Source of the DNA: Lactiplantibacillus xiangfangensis
GTDB lineage: Bacteria; Bacillota; Bacilli; Lactobacillales; Lactobacillaceae
Length of the DNA stretch: 64,000 nucleotides
Assembly: GCF_001438845.1 (NCBI RefSeq)
Contig: NZ_JQCL01000057.1
Location: forward strand, 244,911 to 308,910
Direction of reading: 5' to 3'
The position numbers and the translations under genes were made by a program. Positions 53,240-63,326 of this stretch are shown here, in pieces (position 1 is the first letter of the stretch; each line of letters begins with the position of its first letter). Under the pieces are notes generated by a model. It did not search any database. It was given only the letters and a program-made list of their open reading frames with translations, and was not told where the DNA came from.

Positions 53240-53941
53240 ATGACGGAACCCTTAATTGCCGTCCAACATTTGGAAATTGCGTTTCCAAATAATCAGGTCT
53301 TTAAAGATCTAAATTTTGATATTCAACGCGGAGATTTTTTAACGGTCATTGGTGAAAATGGTGTCGGGAAGACGACTTTGATCCGAGCTTTGCTAGGAAT
53401 GGTGAAACCAGCGGCGGGCCAGATCAAGTATTATCCGAATAAAAAGGCCATTCGTGTGGGCTACGTGCCACAGTTTCGGAACCTTGACCAGGAATATCCG
53501 TTAACCATTGAAGACTTCGTTAGTTTAAACTTACGCGGTTGGCGCCCGTGGTTGTCCAAGGCGGAACGGCGCCAGGTCGAAACGGCCATGGCGGTGACGA
53601 ACGTAAAAAAAATTCGCCAGCGGCCACTCGGCATGGCTTCGGGTGGCGAAAAGCAGCGTGCTTACTTGGCACAAGCCATCGTCGAACAGCCGCAACTTTT
53701 GATCTTAGATGAATCAACGGCCAGTCTGGATAACGAAATGAAGTATGAACTGCTCGATCTCGTGCAGAACCTCAACCAGACGAGTGACATCACGGTTTTC
53801 TTTGTGACTCATGACTTACCGTTGGCTAAGCAGTACGCCAAACATTACTTAGCTTTGAAGCCGGGCCAACAACAATTCGGCAACATTGCGGATATGTCGG
53901 TCGAAGCGCTGAAGGAGGTTACCAATGTTAGCGATGTTTAG
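53240..53941 (+). CDS. Metal (zinc/manganese) ABC transporter ATP-binding protein
   Basis: The 233-residue ATPase has Walker A GENGVGKTT near residue 38, Q-loop GYVPQFR, signature MASGGEKQRA and Walker B LLILDESTASLD. Note Glu-Ser-Thr in place of the common Glu-Pro-Thr/Phe. It is related to ZnuC/AdcC. The permease gene overlaps its end by 17 bases. No binding-protein gene is in this operon. Confidence 0.88.
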   Translation: MTEPLIAVQHLEIAFPNNQVFKDLNFDIQRGDFLTVIGENGVGKTTLIRALLGMVKPAAGQIKYYPNKKAIRVGYVPQFRNLDQEYPLTIEDFVSLNLRGWRPWLSKAERRQVETAMAVTNVKKIRQRPLGMASGGEKQRAYLAQAIVEQPQLLILDESTASLDNEMKYELLDLVQNLNQTSDITVFFVTHDLPLAKQYAKHYLALKPGQQQFGNIADMSVEALKEVTNVSDV

Positions 53942-54731
53942 TTTAGCGTTTATGCGTAACGCCTACTTGGCCGGAACGTTTATTGCCATTATCTGTGGCA
54001 CGATTGGCGTCTTCGTCATTGCCCGGAACCTGTCATTTTTGACCCATACCTTGTCCGAAATCGGCTTTGCCGGTGCGGCGTTTGGGATCTTTATGGGTTG
54101 GACCGCGCTGAGTGGGATGTTGATTTTTACCGTAGTGAGCTCGGTCATTGTCGGTCAAATGAGTGTGAAACAGTCACGGCGTGAGGCGTCGATCTCCGCC
54201 ATTTCCGCCTTGTTTATTGGACTCGGAATCTTATTTCTATCCTTGTCTAATCAAACGTCCAGTTATGCCACCAGTATCTTATTCGGGAGTGTGATTGGGA
54301 TTGCCAATACCGATGTGTTACGGGTCGCTTTACTCTCCGGGATTGTGTTACTAGCCATGCTAGGACTCTACCGGCCGTTGAAGTTTGATTCGTTTGACGC
54401 CATTGGGGCCCGGGTCAGCGGGCTATGGACCACGGCGATTTCCGTGGTATTTCTAGTCCTGGTGGCGATGAGTGTTAGTGTGGCCGCTCAGATCGTGGGA
54501 TCACTGTTGATTTTTATCTTATTGACGTTACCCGCAGCGGCCGCACGGTACTTTGTCCACACGGTCAGCAAGATGATCTTCTTATCAATTGGTTTTGCCC
54601 TCGTTGGGGTGTGGGTCGGGTTGTATCTGAGTTATTTGACCAACCTACCCGTCAGTTTCTTTATCGCTTCAATTGAATGTGTCTTTTACTTCGCTGCGTT
54701 GGGGTATCAACGCATTCACGTCGGTAGTTAA
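53925..54731 (+). CDS. Metal ABC transporter permease (ZnuB/AdcB type)
   Basis: The 268-residue membrane protein has about eight hydrophobic segments and the ABC-3 family motifs VIARNLSFLTHTLSEIGFAGAAFG and SVSVAAQIVGSLLIFILLTLPAAAA. With the ATPase upstream it forms a zinc or manganese importer under the Zur-like box. AAGGAGG before the ATG lies inside the ATPase gene. Confidence 0.9.
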   Translation: MLAMFSLAFMRNAYLAGTFIAIICGTIGVFVIARNLSFLTHTLSEIGFAGAAFGIFMGWTALSGMLIFTVVSSVIVGQMSVKQSRREASISAISALFIGLGILFLSLSNQTSSYATSILFGSVIGIANTDVLRVALLSGIVLLAMLGLYRPLKFDSFDAIGARVSGLWTTAISVVFLVLVAMSVSVAAQIVGSLLIFILLTLPAAAARYFVHTVSKMIFLSIGFALVGVWVGLYLSYLTNLPVSFFIASIECVFYFAALGYQRIHVGS

Positions 54732-54744
54732 TCCTTAAAAATAA

Positions 54745-54778
54745 GCGTCGTTCAGTTTTAGGCTGAACGGCGTTTTTA
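54745..54778 (+). terminator. Terminator after the metal transporter operon
   Basis: GCGTCGTTCAG and CTGAACGGCG with a seven-base loop and T-run. Confidence 0.8.
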
Positions 54779-54913
54779 TGTGAGTAAAAGGAAAAACATC
54801 CGTTAATTAACAATCGGCTAGTACCTGAGTATCACTTTTTTTATTGTTCCTTTTTTAGGGGCGAAAAAAGTCGTTCGAGCCGAATTAAAACGTAAATCTT
54901 AAGAAATTCCGAT

Positions 54914-54956
54914 GGTTCGCTAAAAAGATTGTAAAAAACTACCTTATTCCCGAACG
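54914..54956. promoter_or_regulatory. Possible PurBox pair upstream of purR
   Basis: GGTTCGCT (54914-54921) and CCCGAACG (54949-54956) are oppositely directed CGAAC-type boxes of the kind PurR binds. They lie 60-100 bases before purR, so autoregulation is possible. The flanks match the consensus only in part. Confidence 0.35.
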
Positions 54957-55013
54957 TTTGTGTTATCATTTTGCATAGACTTTAAAAAAGATGATTTAGG
55001 TTGAGGTGGAAAC

Positions 55014-55850
55014 ATGAAAGTACGTAGAAGCGAACGTTTAATCGATATGACGCGCTATTTATTGGAACGTCCCCATACGTTAGTCTCACTGACGTATTTT
55101 GCGGAACGGTATGAATCGGCAAAGTCTTCTATTAGTGAAGATTTGACGATCTTGAAGAAGGTTTTTCAATCCCGCGGAACGGGTATTTTGGAGACCATTC
55201 CCGGTGCTGCCGGTGGGGCGCGCTTTATTCCTTACATTTTAAAGGACGAAGCACAAACATTTATCGACGAAATGGCGGATAAAGTTGCTGACAAGAGCCG
55301 GGTTTTACCTGGGGGCTACATCTACTTATCCGATATTTTGGGACAACCGAATATTTTACGCCAAGTTGGTCGGGTCATTGCCACGCAATACTTGAATCAA
55401 AAAATTGACGCCGTGATGACGGTTGCGACTAAGGGGATTCCGATTGCACAAAGCGTTGCAACGTACCTTAACGTGCCATTTGTCATCGTCCGTAACGATT
55501 CTAAGATTACGGAAGGGTCAACGGTCAGTGTGAACTACGTCTCTGGATCATCTGAACGGATTAAGAAAATGGAACTTTCAAAGCGGAGTTTAACGGAAGG
55601 GGCTAACGTCTTAATCGTGGATGATTTCATGAAGGGCGGCGGTACCATTAACGGGATGAAGACCTTGATTGAAGAATTCGACGCAAACTTAATCGGCATC
55701 ACCGTATTTGCGGAAGCCGCCTTTACGGGCAACCGGTTGATTGATGACTATACCTCTTTACTCCAAGTCACTAATGTGAATGATAGTGATAAAGCCATTA
55801 AAGTCGAACCAGGTAACTATCTGGAAAAGGTTTTTGGTGCGGAAGCTTAA
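55014..55850 (+). CDS. purR: Purine operon repressor PurR
   Basis: The 278-residue regulator has an N-terminal winged helix (residues 1-72, VRRSERLIDMTRYLLERPH start) and a phosphoribosyltransferase-fold domain with the PRPP loop VLIVDDFMKGGGTING. It senses PRPP and controls purine genes. GAGGTGG precedes the ATG. The purR-glmU-prs order is that of Bacillus, without spoVG between. Confidence 0.95.
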   Translation: MKVRRSERLIDMTRYLLERPHTLVSLTYFAERYESAKSSISEDLTILKKVFQSRGTGILETIPGAAGGARFIPYILKDEAQTFIDEMADKVADKSRVLPGGYIYLSDILGQPNILRQVGRVIATQYLNQKIDAVMTVATKGIPIAQSVATYLNVPFVIVRNDSKITEGSTVSVNYVSGSSERIKKMELSKRSLTEGANVLIVDDFMKGGGTINGMKTLIEEFDANLIGITVFAEAAFTGNRLIDDYTSLLQVTNVNDSDKAIKVEPGNYLEKVFGAEA

Positions 55851-55918
55851 GCACATGTGTCACCCATACCAATTTTTTGGTATGATGGACTTATCTAAGG
55901 ACTAAGGAGAAATTTCGA

Positions 55919-57301
55919 ATGACAACCAAAAATGCAATCATCATGGCCGCTGGTAAAGGGACCCGGATGAAATCCAAGTTAGTCAAAGTACTGCATAAAG
56001 TTTGCGGTAAATCAATGGTCGACCACGTGCTGACCCAAGTTGAAGCCACCCACATGGACAATATTGTCACCATCGTGGGCCACGGCGCAACCGATGTTGA
56101 AGCGGCGCTGGGCGACCGAACCAAGTATGCGGCACAGACCGAACAACTCGGTACTGGCCACGCCGTTTTACAAGCGGAACCTTTATTGAAGAACGCCGAT
56201 GGGATGACGCTAATCGTTAGCGGTGATACCCCATTGTTCCGCGCGGAAACGTTCCAAGAATTATTTGAATATCATCAAGCGAAGGGTGCCGCAGGGACTG
56301 TTTTGACCTCGGAAGCCCCAGACCCACAAGGCTACGGTCGCGTGGTTCGTAATCACTTGGGCATCGTCGAAAAGATCGTGGAACAAAAAGATGCTTCGAA
56401 AGAAGAACAAGAAATCCACGAAATCAACACTGGTGTTTATTGCTTTGATAACAAGAAGTTATTCGAAGCCTTGCACAAAGTGACGAACGATAACGCTCAA
56501 GGTGAGTACTACTTGACCGATGTGATTCAAATTATGAAGGATCAAGGCGACGTGGTTGCGGCTTACCGGATGTCTGACTTTGACGAATCCATGGGTGTCA
56601 ATACGCGTTCCGCATTAGCACAAGCAACCAAAGTGATGCAAAAGCGGATCAACGAAGCTCACATGGAAAACGGAGTCTCCATTATCAATCCGGAAGACAC
56701 GTACATCGATGCTGGTGTTAAAATTGGCGCGGATACGATTATCGAACCCGGTGTTTTAATCAAGGGTCACACGACAATCGGTGAAGATTGCTTTATTGGT
56801 GCTCATTCTGAAATCCATGATATGGTCATTGAAGACCGTGTCCGGGTAACGGCTTCCTTCTTAGAAGACTCAATCATGCACGCGGACAGCAACATTGGCC
56901 CTTACAGCCACTTACGTCCTCAAGCTGAAATTGGTGAACACGTTCACTTAGGTAACTTTGTGGAAGTGAAGAAAGCCCAAATTGGCGCGCGGACTAAGGT
57001 CGGTCATTTAACTTACGTTGGTGACGCAACGCTTGGTAAGGACATTAACGTTGGTTGTGGGGTTGTGTTCATCAATTACGATGGCGTCAACAAACACCAT
57101 ACCAATGTTGGTGACTCTGCCTTTATCGGTAGCAATTCTAATATTATTGCCCCCGTTGAAGTTGCGGACCATTCCTTCATCGCTGCCGGCTCCACGATCA
57201 CGGATGACGTTGATTTCCACGACATGGCCATTGCCCGTGCCCGTCAAACCAACAAACCTGATTACTGGAAGAAATTACCACACGAACCAGAAAATAAATA
57301 A
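55919..57301 (+). CDS. glmU: Bifunctional UDP-N-acetylglucosamine pyrophosphorylase/glucosamine-1-phosphate acetyltransferase
   Basis: The 460-residue enzyme has the nucleotidyltransferase motif [20 protein letters not shown] at the start, VSGDTPLF, and from about residue 250 a left-handed beta-helix of hexapeptide repeats ([20 protein letters not shown]) ending with the acetyl-CoA site. It makes UDP-GlcNAc for peptidoglycan. AAGGAGAAA precedes the ATG. A terminator follows. Confidence 0.96.
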   Translation: MTTKNAIIMAAGKGTRMKSKLVKVLHKVCGKSMVDHVLTQVEATHMDNIVTIVGHGATDVEAALGDRTKYAAQTEQLGTGHAVLQAEPLLKNADGMTLIVSGDTPLFRAETFQELFEYHQAKGAAGTVLTSEAPDPQGYGRVVRNHLGIVEKIVEQKDASKEEQEIHEINTGVYCFDNKKLFEALHKVTNDNAQGEYYLTDVIQIMKDQGDVVAAYRMSDFDESMGVNTRSALAQATKVMQKRINEAHMENGVSIINPEDTYIDAGVKIGADTIIEPGVLIKGHTTIGEDCFIGAHSEIHDMVIEDRVRVTASFLEDSIMHADSNIGPYSHLRPQAEIGEHVHLGNFVEVKKAQIGARTKVGHLTYVGDATLGKDINVGCGVVFINYDGVNKHHTNVGDSAFIGSNSNIIAPVEVADHSFIAAGSTITDDVDFHDMAIARARQTNKPDYWKKLPHEPENK

Positions 57302-57315
57302 GCTTTCATTTAGCT

Positions 57316-57352
57316 AAAAGCCTAGGGGTATCTTATCCTAGGCTTTTTTTTG
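57316..57352 (+). terminator. Terminator after glmU
   Basis: AAAAGCCTAGG and CCTAGGCTTTTTTTT stem-loop. Confidence 0.9.
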
Positions 57353-57756
57353 CTTCCGGCGGTTAAACGAATCCGTTTATGATGGCTGGCCGGTCATTAA
57401 AGAATGAAAATCAGTGATGGAAAGAATTTAAGGGCGGTCAGTGATTAAAGCTATCTTTTGCATGAAAGTTCGGGTTCATTGCCGTCATTAATTTCATTTA
57501 AACCGTTAATTGCACGTCAGATCGGGATTTGCGTCGTGAACTGGCTGGTAGCGCTAACAGTCGGATAAGTCGGTCACGATGCTTAAACCCGAAGTTTTGA
57601 TTGGTCGGACTCACGAAACTTTAATTTTTAGGCGGTAATGGCCGGCTTAAAGCCGAAAGACGCGCCTCCAGCCCAGTCTAGCGCAATTTATAACCGTCAC
57701 AGGGCTTGATTTTCCTACCTAAAATGCCTATTATTTAGTAAGTAATAAATTTTCGA
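57353..57756 (+). other. Long gene-free leader upstream of prs
   Basis: Some 400 bases without a credible gene separate the glmU terminator from prs. GTTCGGGTT (57469-57477) and AAACCCGAAG (57585-57594) are oppositely directed PurBox-like motifs and can also pair. Further on, CGGCTTAAAGCCG near 57644 is a small palindrome. A regulated untranslated leader or remnants of a repeat are possible; neither is shown. Confidence 0.4.
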
Positions 57757-57768
57757 ATGGAGGAAATT

Positions 57769-58749
57769 ATGTCAGAACAGTATTTTGATCCAAAGTTAAA
57801 GATTTTTGCTTTGAATTCAAATAAACCATTGGCAGAAAAGATTGCGGACGCCGTTGGGGTTAAATTAGGTAAGACCTCGGTTGATCGCTTTAGCGACGGC
57901 GAAATTCGCATTAACATTGAGGAAAGTATTCGTGGTGACCAAGTGTACATCATTCAATCAACTTCCGCTCCCGTTAATGATAATTTGATGGAATTGTTGA
58001 TTATGATCGACGCGTTACGGCGTGCCAGTGCCAAGACCATTAACGTGGTTATTCCTTACTATGGTTATGCACGGCAAGATCGTAAAGCCCGTTCTCGCGA
58101 ACCAATTACCGCTAAGTTAGTTGCTAACATGCTGGAAACCGCTGGTGCAACTCGGATCTTAGCCCTTGATCTTCACGCGGCTCAAATCCAAGGTTTCTTC
58201 GATATCCCATTGGACCACTTAATGGGTGCGCCACTGTTGGCTGACTACTTCTTAACTCACCATTTGGCTGAAAACGCAGTTGTCGTTTCACCTGACCATG
58301 GTGGTGTGACCCGGGCCCGTAAATTGGCCGAATTCTTAAAGGCACCAATTGCCATCATTGATAAGCGTCGTCCACGGGCGAACGTTGCTGAAGTGATGAA
58401 CATTATTGGGGACGTTAAGGGTAAACGGGCCATTATGATTGATGATATGATCGATACGGCCGGAACGATTACTTTAGGCGCACAAGCCTTAGTCGATGCC
58501 GGTGCAACCGATGTCTACGCTAGCTGTACCCACCCGGTACTTTCTGGTCCAGCCATCGAACGGATCGAAAAGTCACCAATCAAGAAGTTAATTGTAACTG
58601 ACTCAATCGCTTTACCAGCTGAAAAACAGATCGATAAGATCGAACAAGTTTCCGTTGGTCAATTGATGGGTCAAGCAATTAAATTTATCCATGAAAATAA
58701 ACCGGTTAGTCCGTTGTTCAAGAATCGTTTCCACAACGAAGAAAACTAA
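57769..58749 (+). CDS. prs: Ribose-phosphate pyrophosphokinase
   Basis: The 326-residue enzyme has the PRPP synthase motifs [47 protein letters not shown] and the ribose-phosphate loop [13 protein letters not shown]. It makes PRPP for nucleotide, His and Trp synthesis. TGGAGG at 57758-57763 sets the ATG at 57769. Confidence 0.96.
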   Translation: MSEQYFDPKLKIFALNSNKPLAEKIADAVGVKLGKTSVDRFSDGEIRINIEESIRGDQVYIIQSTSAPVNDNLMELLIMIDALRRASAKTINVVIPYYGYARQDRKARSREPITAKLVANMLETAGATRILALDLHAAQIQGFFDIPLDHLMGAPLLADYFLTHHLAENAVVVSPDHGGVTRARKLAEFLKAPIAIIDKRRPRANVAEVMNIIGDVKGKRAIMIDDMIDTAGTITLGAQALVDAGATDVYASCTHPVLSGPAIERIEKSPIKKLIVTDSIALPAEKQIDKIEQVSVGQLMGQAIKFIHENKPVSPLFKNRFHNEEN

Positions 58750-58761
58750 CACTGCTTTTAA

Positions 58762-58796
58762 GGCGTCGGGTTGGATCGTCCAACCGGCGTCTTTTT
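58762..58796 (+). terminator. Terminator after prs
   Basis: GGCGTCGGGTTGG and CCAACCGGCGTC stem with a five-T tail. Confidence 0.85.
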
Positions 58797-58865
58797 GTGA
58801 CCAGTCAAATAAACTGGTCTCATAGGTAAAAATGATTACAATGGAAATTGAAAGGGGGCTCAGCC

Positions 58866-59888
58866 GTGGATTCATTTTATTGGGGCAGTTTGGCATTGGT
58901 TGGTGCCGTGACGTTGCAATTAACAGATCGGCGGCACTGGCTAACGGGTCACTTATTTTTATTTGCCATCGGGGCGTTCATGTTGGCAGCCTATCACCGG
59001 TTTAGTGCGCAGGCCAGTCCGCTTTGGCAATTGATCATCGTCGGTCTAAAAATTTTGGCCTATGTTTTACTACCCATCATTATTTTCGTGGTTGCGGTTA
59101 GCTTTGTCCGCTACAGCTACCGCTTGATTCGAAAAGAAGGGTGGCATTTCCATTACAGCTTATTAGCGATTGTGGGCACGTTACTCATCTTAATGCTGGG
59201 ACTATCCGTTGTTAATTATGAACAGTGGCAGAACAAGCCGTTATGGCAATTATTGGGATTAGCATTATTATTGACGGGATTTTTTGCCTTTAGTTTTTTG
59301 GCTTACTTGATAGCCTGCTTGACGACCCGACTAGGCCGGCCCCGCAAGATTGATCATATCATTGTCTTAGGAGCTGGTTTGATGCCGGATGGGCGGCCGA
59401 CGCGAACCCTGAGTTACCGGTTGAAAACCGCTGCAAAGTTTTATCACGCTCAACGGACGAAGTATCATGAACCGGTGACAATCGTCGTTTCTGGTGGCCA
59501 GGGCAGTGATGAAGTTGTCGCTGAAAGTACGGCGATGCGGCGGTACTTAGTTGCCATCGGGGTGCCGCGTGACGCGATTCAAGAAGAGAACCAGTCGACG
59601 TCGACGCAGGAAAACTTGCGCTATTCCCACGCGCTAATGGTGCGGAAGAATCCGTTCTACCGTGCGGTGATGGTGACGAGTGACTACCACGTCTTGCGCG
59701 CCAATATTTTGGCCCGGCAATTATCATTAAACTTAACGGGTATCGGGGCGCGGACGCCGTGGTACTATTTACCATTTGCGATGTTTCGGGAGTACTTAGC
59801 GTTGATCTTAATGTATCGTTGGACGAACCTGGTCGCCGTGCTCGGAATCGCGGTCTGGTACGTCACGGTGTTAGTAAGGTTAGTTTAA
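58866..59888 (+). CDS. YdcF family (DUF218) membrane protein
   Basis: The 340-residue protein has about five N-terminal membrane segments (residues 1-155), a cytosolic or surface DUF218 domain (about 160-305: DHIIVLGAGLMPDGRPT, VVSGGQGSDEVVAESTAMRRYL, SRNTxEN-like STSTQENLRYS and MVTSDYHVLRA), and a final hydrophobic segment. Relatives (SanA/YdcF) act in envelope integrity; the reaction is unknown. The start is GTG at 58866, with GAAAGGGGG upstream. Confidence 0.88.
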   Translation: MDSFYWGSLALVGAVTLQLTDRRHWLTGHLFLFAIGAFMLAAYHRFSAQASPLWQLIIVGLKILAYVLLPIIIFVVAVSFVRYSYRLIRKEGWHFHYSLLAIVGTLLILMLGLSVVNYEQWQNKPLWQLLGLALLLTGFFAFSFLAYLIACLTTRLGRPRKIDHIIVLGAGLMPDGRPTRTLSYRLKTAAKFYHAQRTKYHEPVTIVVSGGQGSDEVVAESTAMRRYLVAIGVPRDAIQEENQSTSTQENLRYSHALMVRKNPFYRAVMVTSDYHVLRANILARQLSLNLTGIGARTPWYYLPFAMFREYLALILMYRWTNLVAVLGIAVWYVTVLVRLV

Positions 59889-59968
59889 ATAGAAACGGCT
59901 ACCGATAATTAAAATTAGTTTTTTTGCGGTTAATGTTATAATGGACGGAGTAAAAGGAGGGGTTTGCC

Positions 59969-60940
59969 GTGGATCATGCCTATCGAGCACCTTGGCGCCT
60001 GATTTTGATCGCCCTGATTGGACTAGTGACGTTATCGGGATGTGCAAAAACGACCGGTGGCGCAACTGCAAGTTCAGCGACGACCGCCGACAGTTCCGGC
60101 GCCGTTTTAACTAAAGCTGATCAGCAAATTTCACAACAAAAGATTTCCGCCGCACGCCAAACGTTGGAGCGGGCAACCGCCCCAACCAAAGCGGTTAAAA
60201 ACTTAGCGACTGGACTAAAATATTACCAGGACGCAGAAGAAGCCTTGAAAGATAACCAACTTAGTTTGGCTAAGGGTTATTTTCAAACGTTAAACGATTA
60301 TCAAGGGACAACGGATGAGACCTTCATTGCAGCCCGCCGCAAACTAGTCCGGCAGTATCAAGCTGTCAAGCTAGCTAATGGTTATTATAATGCAGCGCGT
60401 GACGACTTAAGTATGCACGATTTGTCGGAAGCTAAAGCAAATATTGATAAATTGGATCGGTTGGATGCAATTCATCCTATTATTAAGAAGTTACAAGAAA
60501 ACGCGTTGGATATGAAGCAAGCCATCATGAACTATGAAGCTTCACAATCAACGAGTTCAGGCAGTGCCAGCTCGACCGTGACGAGCAGTAGTAGCAGTAC
60601 GTCGTCAGCGACGAGTTCTGATAGTCAGTCGAGCGCGACTAGCAGCGATAGCAGTTCTGCTGCGAACGGCTCATCAACGGCGACGAGTTCCGCCGACAGT
60701 AGCAGTAGTAACGACAGTGACTTGACGACTGCGGACATTATTAAGCAGTTCCAAGATGCTGCGGGTGGCTCGTTTGCGAACGACACTGAGTTTGATATCA
60801 CTAAAAAGACAAGTACGTATTACCAGATTGACGTGATTCCCGCTGCGAACGCGAAGGATTCCAGTACTGAAACGTATCGGTACTATCCAGACAGTGGTCA
60901 GGTCACGAAGTTAGACGCCTCAACTGGGGAATTTAATTAA
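59969..60940 (+). CDS. Lipoprotein with Ser/Thr-rich linker, unknown function
   Basis: The 323-residue protein has a signal with lipobox Leu-Ser-Gly-Cys (Cys at residue 26), then a helical, TPR-like domain (about 45-185, LATGLKYYQDAEEALKDNQLS and YYNAARDDLSMHDLSEAK). A very Ser/Thr-rich linker (190-250) and a small C-terminal domain (255-323) follow. The linker would span the cell wall and show the last domain outside. The start is GTG behind AAAGGAGGGG. The family is not recognised. Confidence 0.82.
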   Translation: MDHAYRAPWRLILIALIGLVTLSGCAKTTGGATASSATTADSSGAVLTKADQQISQQKISAARQTLERATAPTKAVKNLATGLKYYQDAEEALKDNQLSLAKGYFQTLNDYQGTTDETFIAARRKLVRQYQAVKLANGYYNAARDDLSMHDLSEAKANIDKLDRLDAIHPIIKKLQENALDMKQAIMNYEASQSTSSGSASSTVTSSSSSTSSATSSDSQSSATSSDSSSAANGSSTATSSADSSSSNDSDLTTADIIKQFQDAAGGSFANDTEFDITKKTSTYYQIDVIPAANAKDSSTETYRYYPDSGQVTKLDASTGEFN

Positions 60941-60953
60941 GTTTTCAGGCATT

Positions 60954-61003
60954 AAAAATAGTGCGTTGCTAAATCAATACGATTTAGCAACGCACTATTT
61001 TTT
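60954..61003. terminator. Bidirectional terminator
   Basis: A perfect stem of more than 20 bases around AATAC (AAATAGTGCGTTGCTAAATC and its complement) between the lipoprotein gene and the leftward HAD gene. Confidence 0.92.
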
Positions 61004-61130
61004 TACGGACTAAAGAAGGCTCAGTTATTCAATCAATTTAGATTATCAATAACAGAAAGATCGTGTTTAGCGAAGGCGGTCAGAGTTAGTGTGCAGTGGT
61101 GCTGACTGTCGAAGCAAAAAACTTGAAAGG

Positions 61131-61940
61131 TTAGGCGAGTGCCCAAGTATGGATGGCGTGTGCCACCCCGTCTTCAACGTTAGTTTTAGTTTCGTACTTT
61201 GCGATTTGCTTGGCTTCTGGAATAGCATTGCCCATGGCGACACTGTTAGTGGCGTATTTGAGCATGCTGAGGTCGTTACCTTGGTCCCCAATGGCCATGA
61301 CTTCGTCGGCAGAATAATGGAGGTATTCTGCCAGCATCTTCAACGCGTTGCCTTTACTTGCTTTATTGTTGAGAATTTCTAGGAAGTAAGGCGCGGAGCG
61401 AACGATGTGGTAACGGTCGTAAAAATCGGCTGGGATTTTTTTAATCGCGGCTTCTAGCAGAGTTGGATCGTCAACGACCATGGCTTTGACGATTGGCAAG
61501 TCTGGGCGCATTTCTTCCGGCGTCCGGTAGCGAATTTGCATGTTGACGAGGGAACTTTCGCCGACCGTGTAAGGACTGATGTCGCGGTTAGCCGTGTAAA
61601 TGTGGTCTTCACTCTCAACGTGACAATGAACGTTGAGCTTGCGGCTTAAGGCTTCGATGTCGATGTAGTCTTCGTGCGACAGTGTCAGACTGGTAATGAT
61701 CTTGCCGGTCACGGTTTGTGCCATCGAGCCGTTGAAGGTGATGACGTAATTGTCGTCACCGCTTAAGCCCAACTGTTCTAAGAAGGGGGTCACGCCGCTC
61801 AGCGGGCGACCGGTACAGATGACGACCTTTACGCCCTGCGCGTGGGCATCGTGAACCGCTTGGATGGTTGCGGGATTCAATTCGCTGTGTTCATTGAGCA
61901 ACGTGCCATCCATATCGATGGCGATTAACTTAACTGACAT
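61131..61940 (-). CDS. Cof-type HAD-IIB family phosphatase (YidA-like)
   Basis: The 269-residue protein has DMDGTLLNE (residues 9-17), CTGRPLSGVTPFLEQLGL, ASKGNALKMLAE and IGDQGNDLSML. It is close to the 14248 gene: the motif II segment CTGRPLxGVxPxL is shared. It lies 16 bases after the HD phosphohydrolase gene on the same strand and is probably cotranscribed. The substrate is unknown. Confidence 0.9.
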   Translation of the reverse strand: MSVKLIAIDMDGTLLNEHSELNPATIQAVHDAHAQGVKVVICTGRPLSGVTPFLEQLGLSGDDNYVITFNGSMAQTVTGKIITSLTLSHEDYIDIEALSRKLNVHCHVESEDHIYTANRDISPYTVGESSLVNMQIRYRTPEEMRPDLPIVKAMVVDDPTLLEAAIKKIPADFYDRYHIVRSAPYFLEILNNKASKGNALKMLAEYLHYSADEVMAIGDQGNDLSMLKYATNSVAMGNAIPEAKQIAKYETKTNVEDGVAHAIHTWALA

Positions 61941-61956
61941 AATAGTTTCCTCCAGG

Positions 61957-63309
61957 TTAGTTGGGTAAAATTAGGCGATCATTTAAAATATATTTCTGAA
62001 ACTCTTGATAGATTGGCTTGAACAGGTCGCTTTCGGCGTCCTTACTGAGCATTTCTTTCGGGAAGAAGAAGCGTTGGTCCCCGGATACTTTACCCGTAAT
62101 GGCCCGCACGAGGTCGCTGACGGTCGACAATTCGAGTAAGGAACCATCTTTTTGCATCAGCTCAATTTGGGTCCGCGGTTTTTTCATCTTGGGATCGTAG
62201 GCATCGTACGGCAAGTCGTAACTATCATTAGTATCAGTATAGTAGTGACTGTCGAAACCGGCCTGTTCAATTAATTGCTGTAAATCAGGAATTAACGGCT
62301 GTGTCAGGTGGTCAACGCGGGCGGACTTTAACGGACGCCGGTCTAAGAAACGGGTAGCTAGGTCTGCTAGGATGCTGTCCCGGCTGTCACGCCAATGGTT
62401 GAAGTACGTGTTGAGGACGCCATCATCCAGCCGCAAATAATCATGTAACGTAAAGTTGTTATTGAAAAACGGCAACAACATGTGCGGCGTTGCTTCGGCA
62501 TCGCTTGCGTGACTTTGATAAAGGTCGTTAGCGCGTTCTAGGAGGTGATCCAAGATGACTTCCATGGATCGGGAGACTGGATGAAAGTAGACCTGCATGT
62601 ACATCTGAAACCGGCTGACAATGTAATCTTCCACGGCGTGCATACCTTCCATCATGAAGGTGATGCCACCTTGGTAGGGCCGCATGACCCGCAAGATCCG
62701 CGTCAAATCAAAGTTCCCGTAGTTCGTCCCCGTAAAATAGGAGTCCCGTAAGAGGTAGTCCATCCGATCGGCGTCGATTTGACTGGAAATCATCTGCACA
62801 ACCTGGGGATTGGGATACGTTTTTTGAATCACGGCCGCGACTTGTTCGGGAAAGTCGGGTGCGACTCTGCGTAGTACTTGGTTGACTTCGGTTTCGGGCG
62901 ACGTAATGATTTGTGCGGTGATGGCCTCGTGGTCGGTGTGGAAAATATGTTCAAACGTGTGCGAATACGGGCCGTGTCCGATGTCATGCAGTAGTGCGGC
63001 GCACAAAGCCACTAACCGCTCGTTGTCGTCCCAACCGCCGTCACCGGGGGTCTTCGTGGGATAGTTACGGGCAAAGTTGTCACAGATGCGCCGGGTCACT
63101 TCGTAAACGCCCAGGCAGTGCCCGAAGCGGGAATGTTCTGCGCCGTGAAAAGTCAGCGACGTGGTCCCAAGTTGTTTGATCCGGCGGAGCCGTTGAAATT
63201 CGGACGTGTTGATCAAGTCTAGGATGACTTGATGTTGAACGTAAACGTAATCGTGGACGGGGTCGCGAAAGACCTTCTCCATGGGTAATAATTGTTGGCG
63301 GTAAGTCAA
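61957..63309 (-). CDS. HD domain phosphohydrolase (dGTPase-like, YwfO family)
   Basis: The 450-residue protein begins with RDPVHDYVYVQHQVILDLINT and has the HD metal set: His in GAEHSRFGHCLG, HDIGHGPYSHTFEH and the late Asp in QIDADRMDYLLRDS. This is the YwfO/SAMHD1-like family; relatives cleave dNTPs to nucleoside and triphosphate. The start is TTG at 63309, with CGGAGGAA upstream. It lies 17 bases after the lipL-like gene on the same strand. Confidence 0.92.
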   Translation of the reverse strand: MTYRQQLLPMEKVFRDPVHDYVYVQHQVILDLINTSEFQRLRRIKQLGTTSLTFHGAEHSRFGHCLGVYEVTRRICDNFARNYPTKTPGDGGWDDNERLVALCAALLHDIGHGPYSHTFEHIFHTDHEAITAQIITSPETEVNQVLRRVAPDFPEQVAAVIQKTYPNPQVVQMISSQIDADRMDYLLRDSYFTGTNYGNFDLTRILRVMRPYQGGITFMMEGMHAVEDYIVSRFQMYMQVYFHPVSRSMEVILDHLLERANDLYQSHASDAEATPHMLLPFFNNNFTLHDYLRLDDGVLNTYFNHWRDSRDSILADLATRFLDRRPLKSARVDHLTQPLIPDLQQLIEQAGFDSHYYTDTNDSYDLPYDAYDPKMKKPRTQIELMQKDGSLLELSTVSDLVRAITGKVSGDQRFFFPKEMLSKDAESDLFKPIYQEFQKYILNDRLILPN

Positions 63310-63326
63310 AAAAATTCCTCCGTTCG

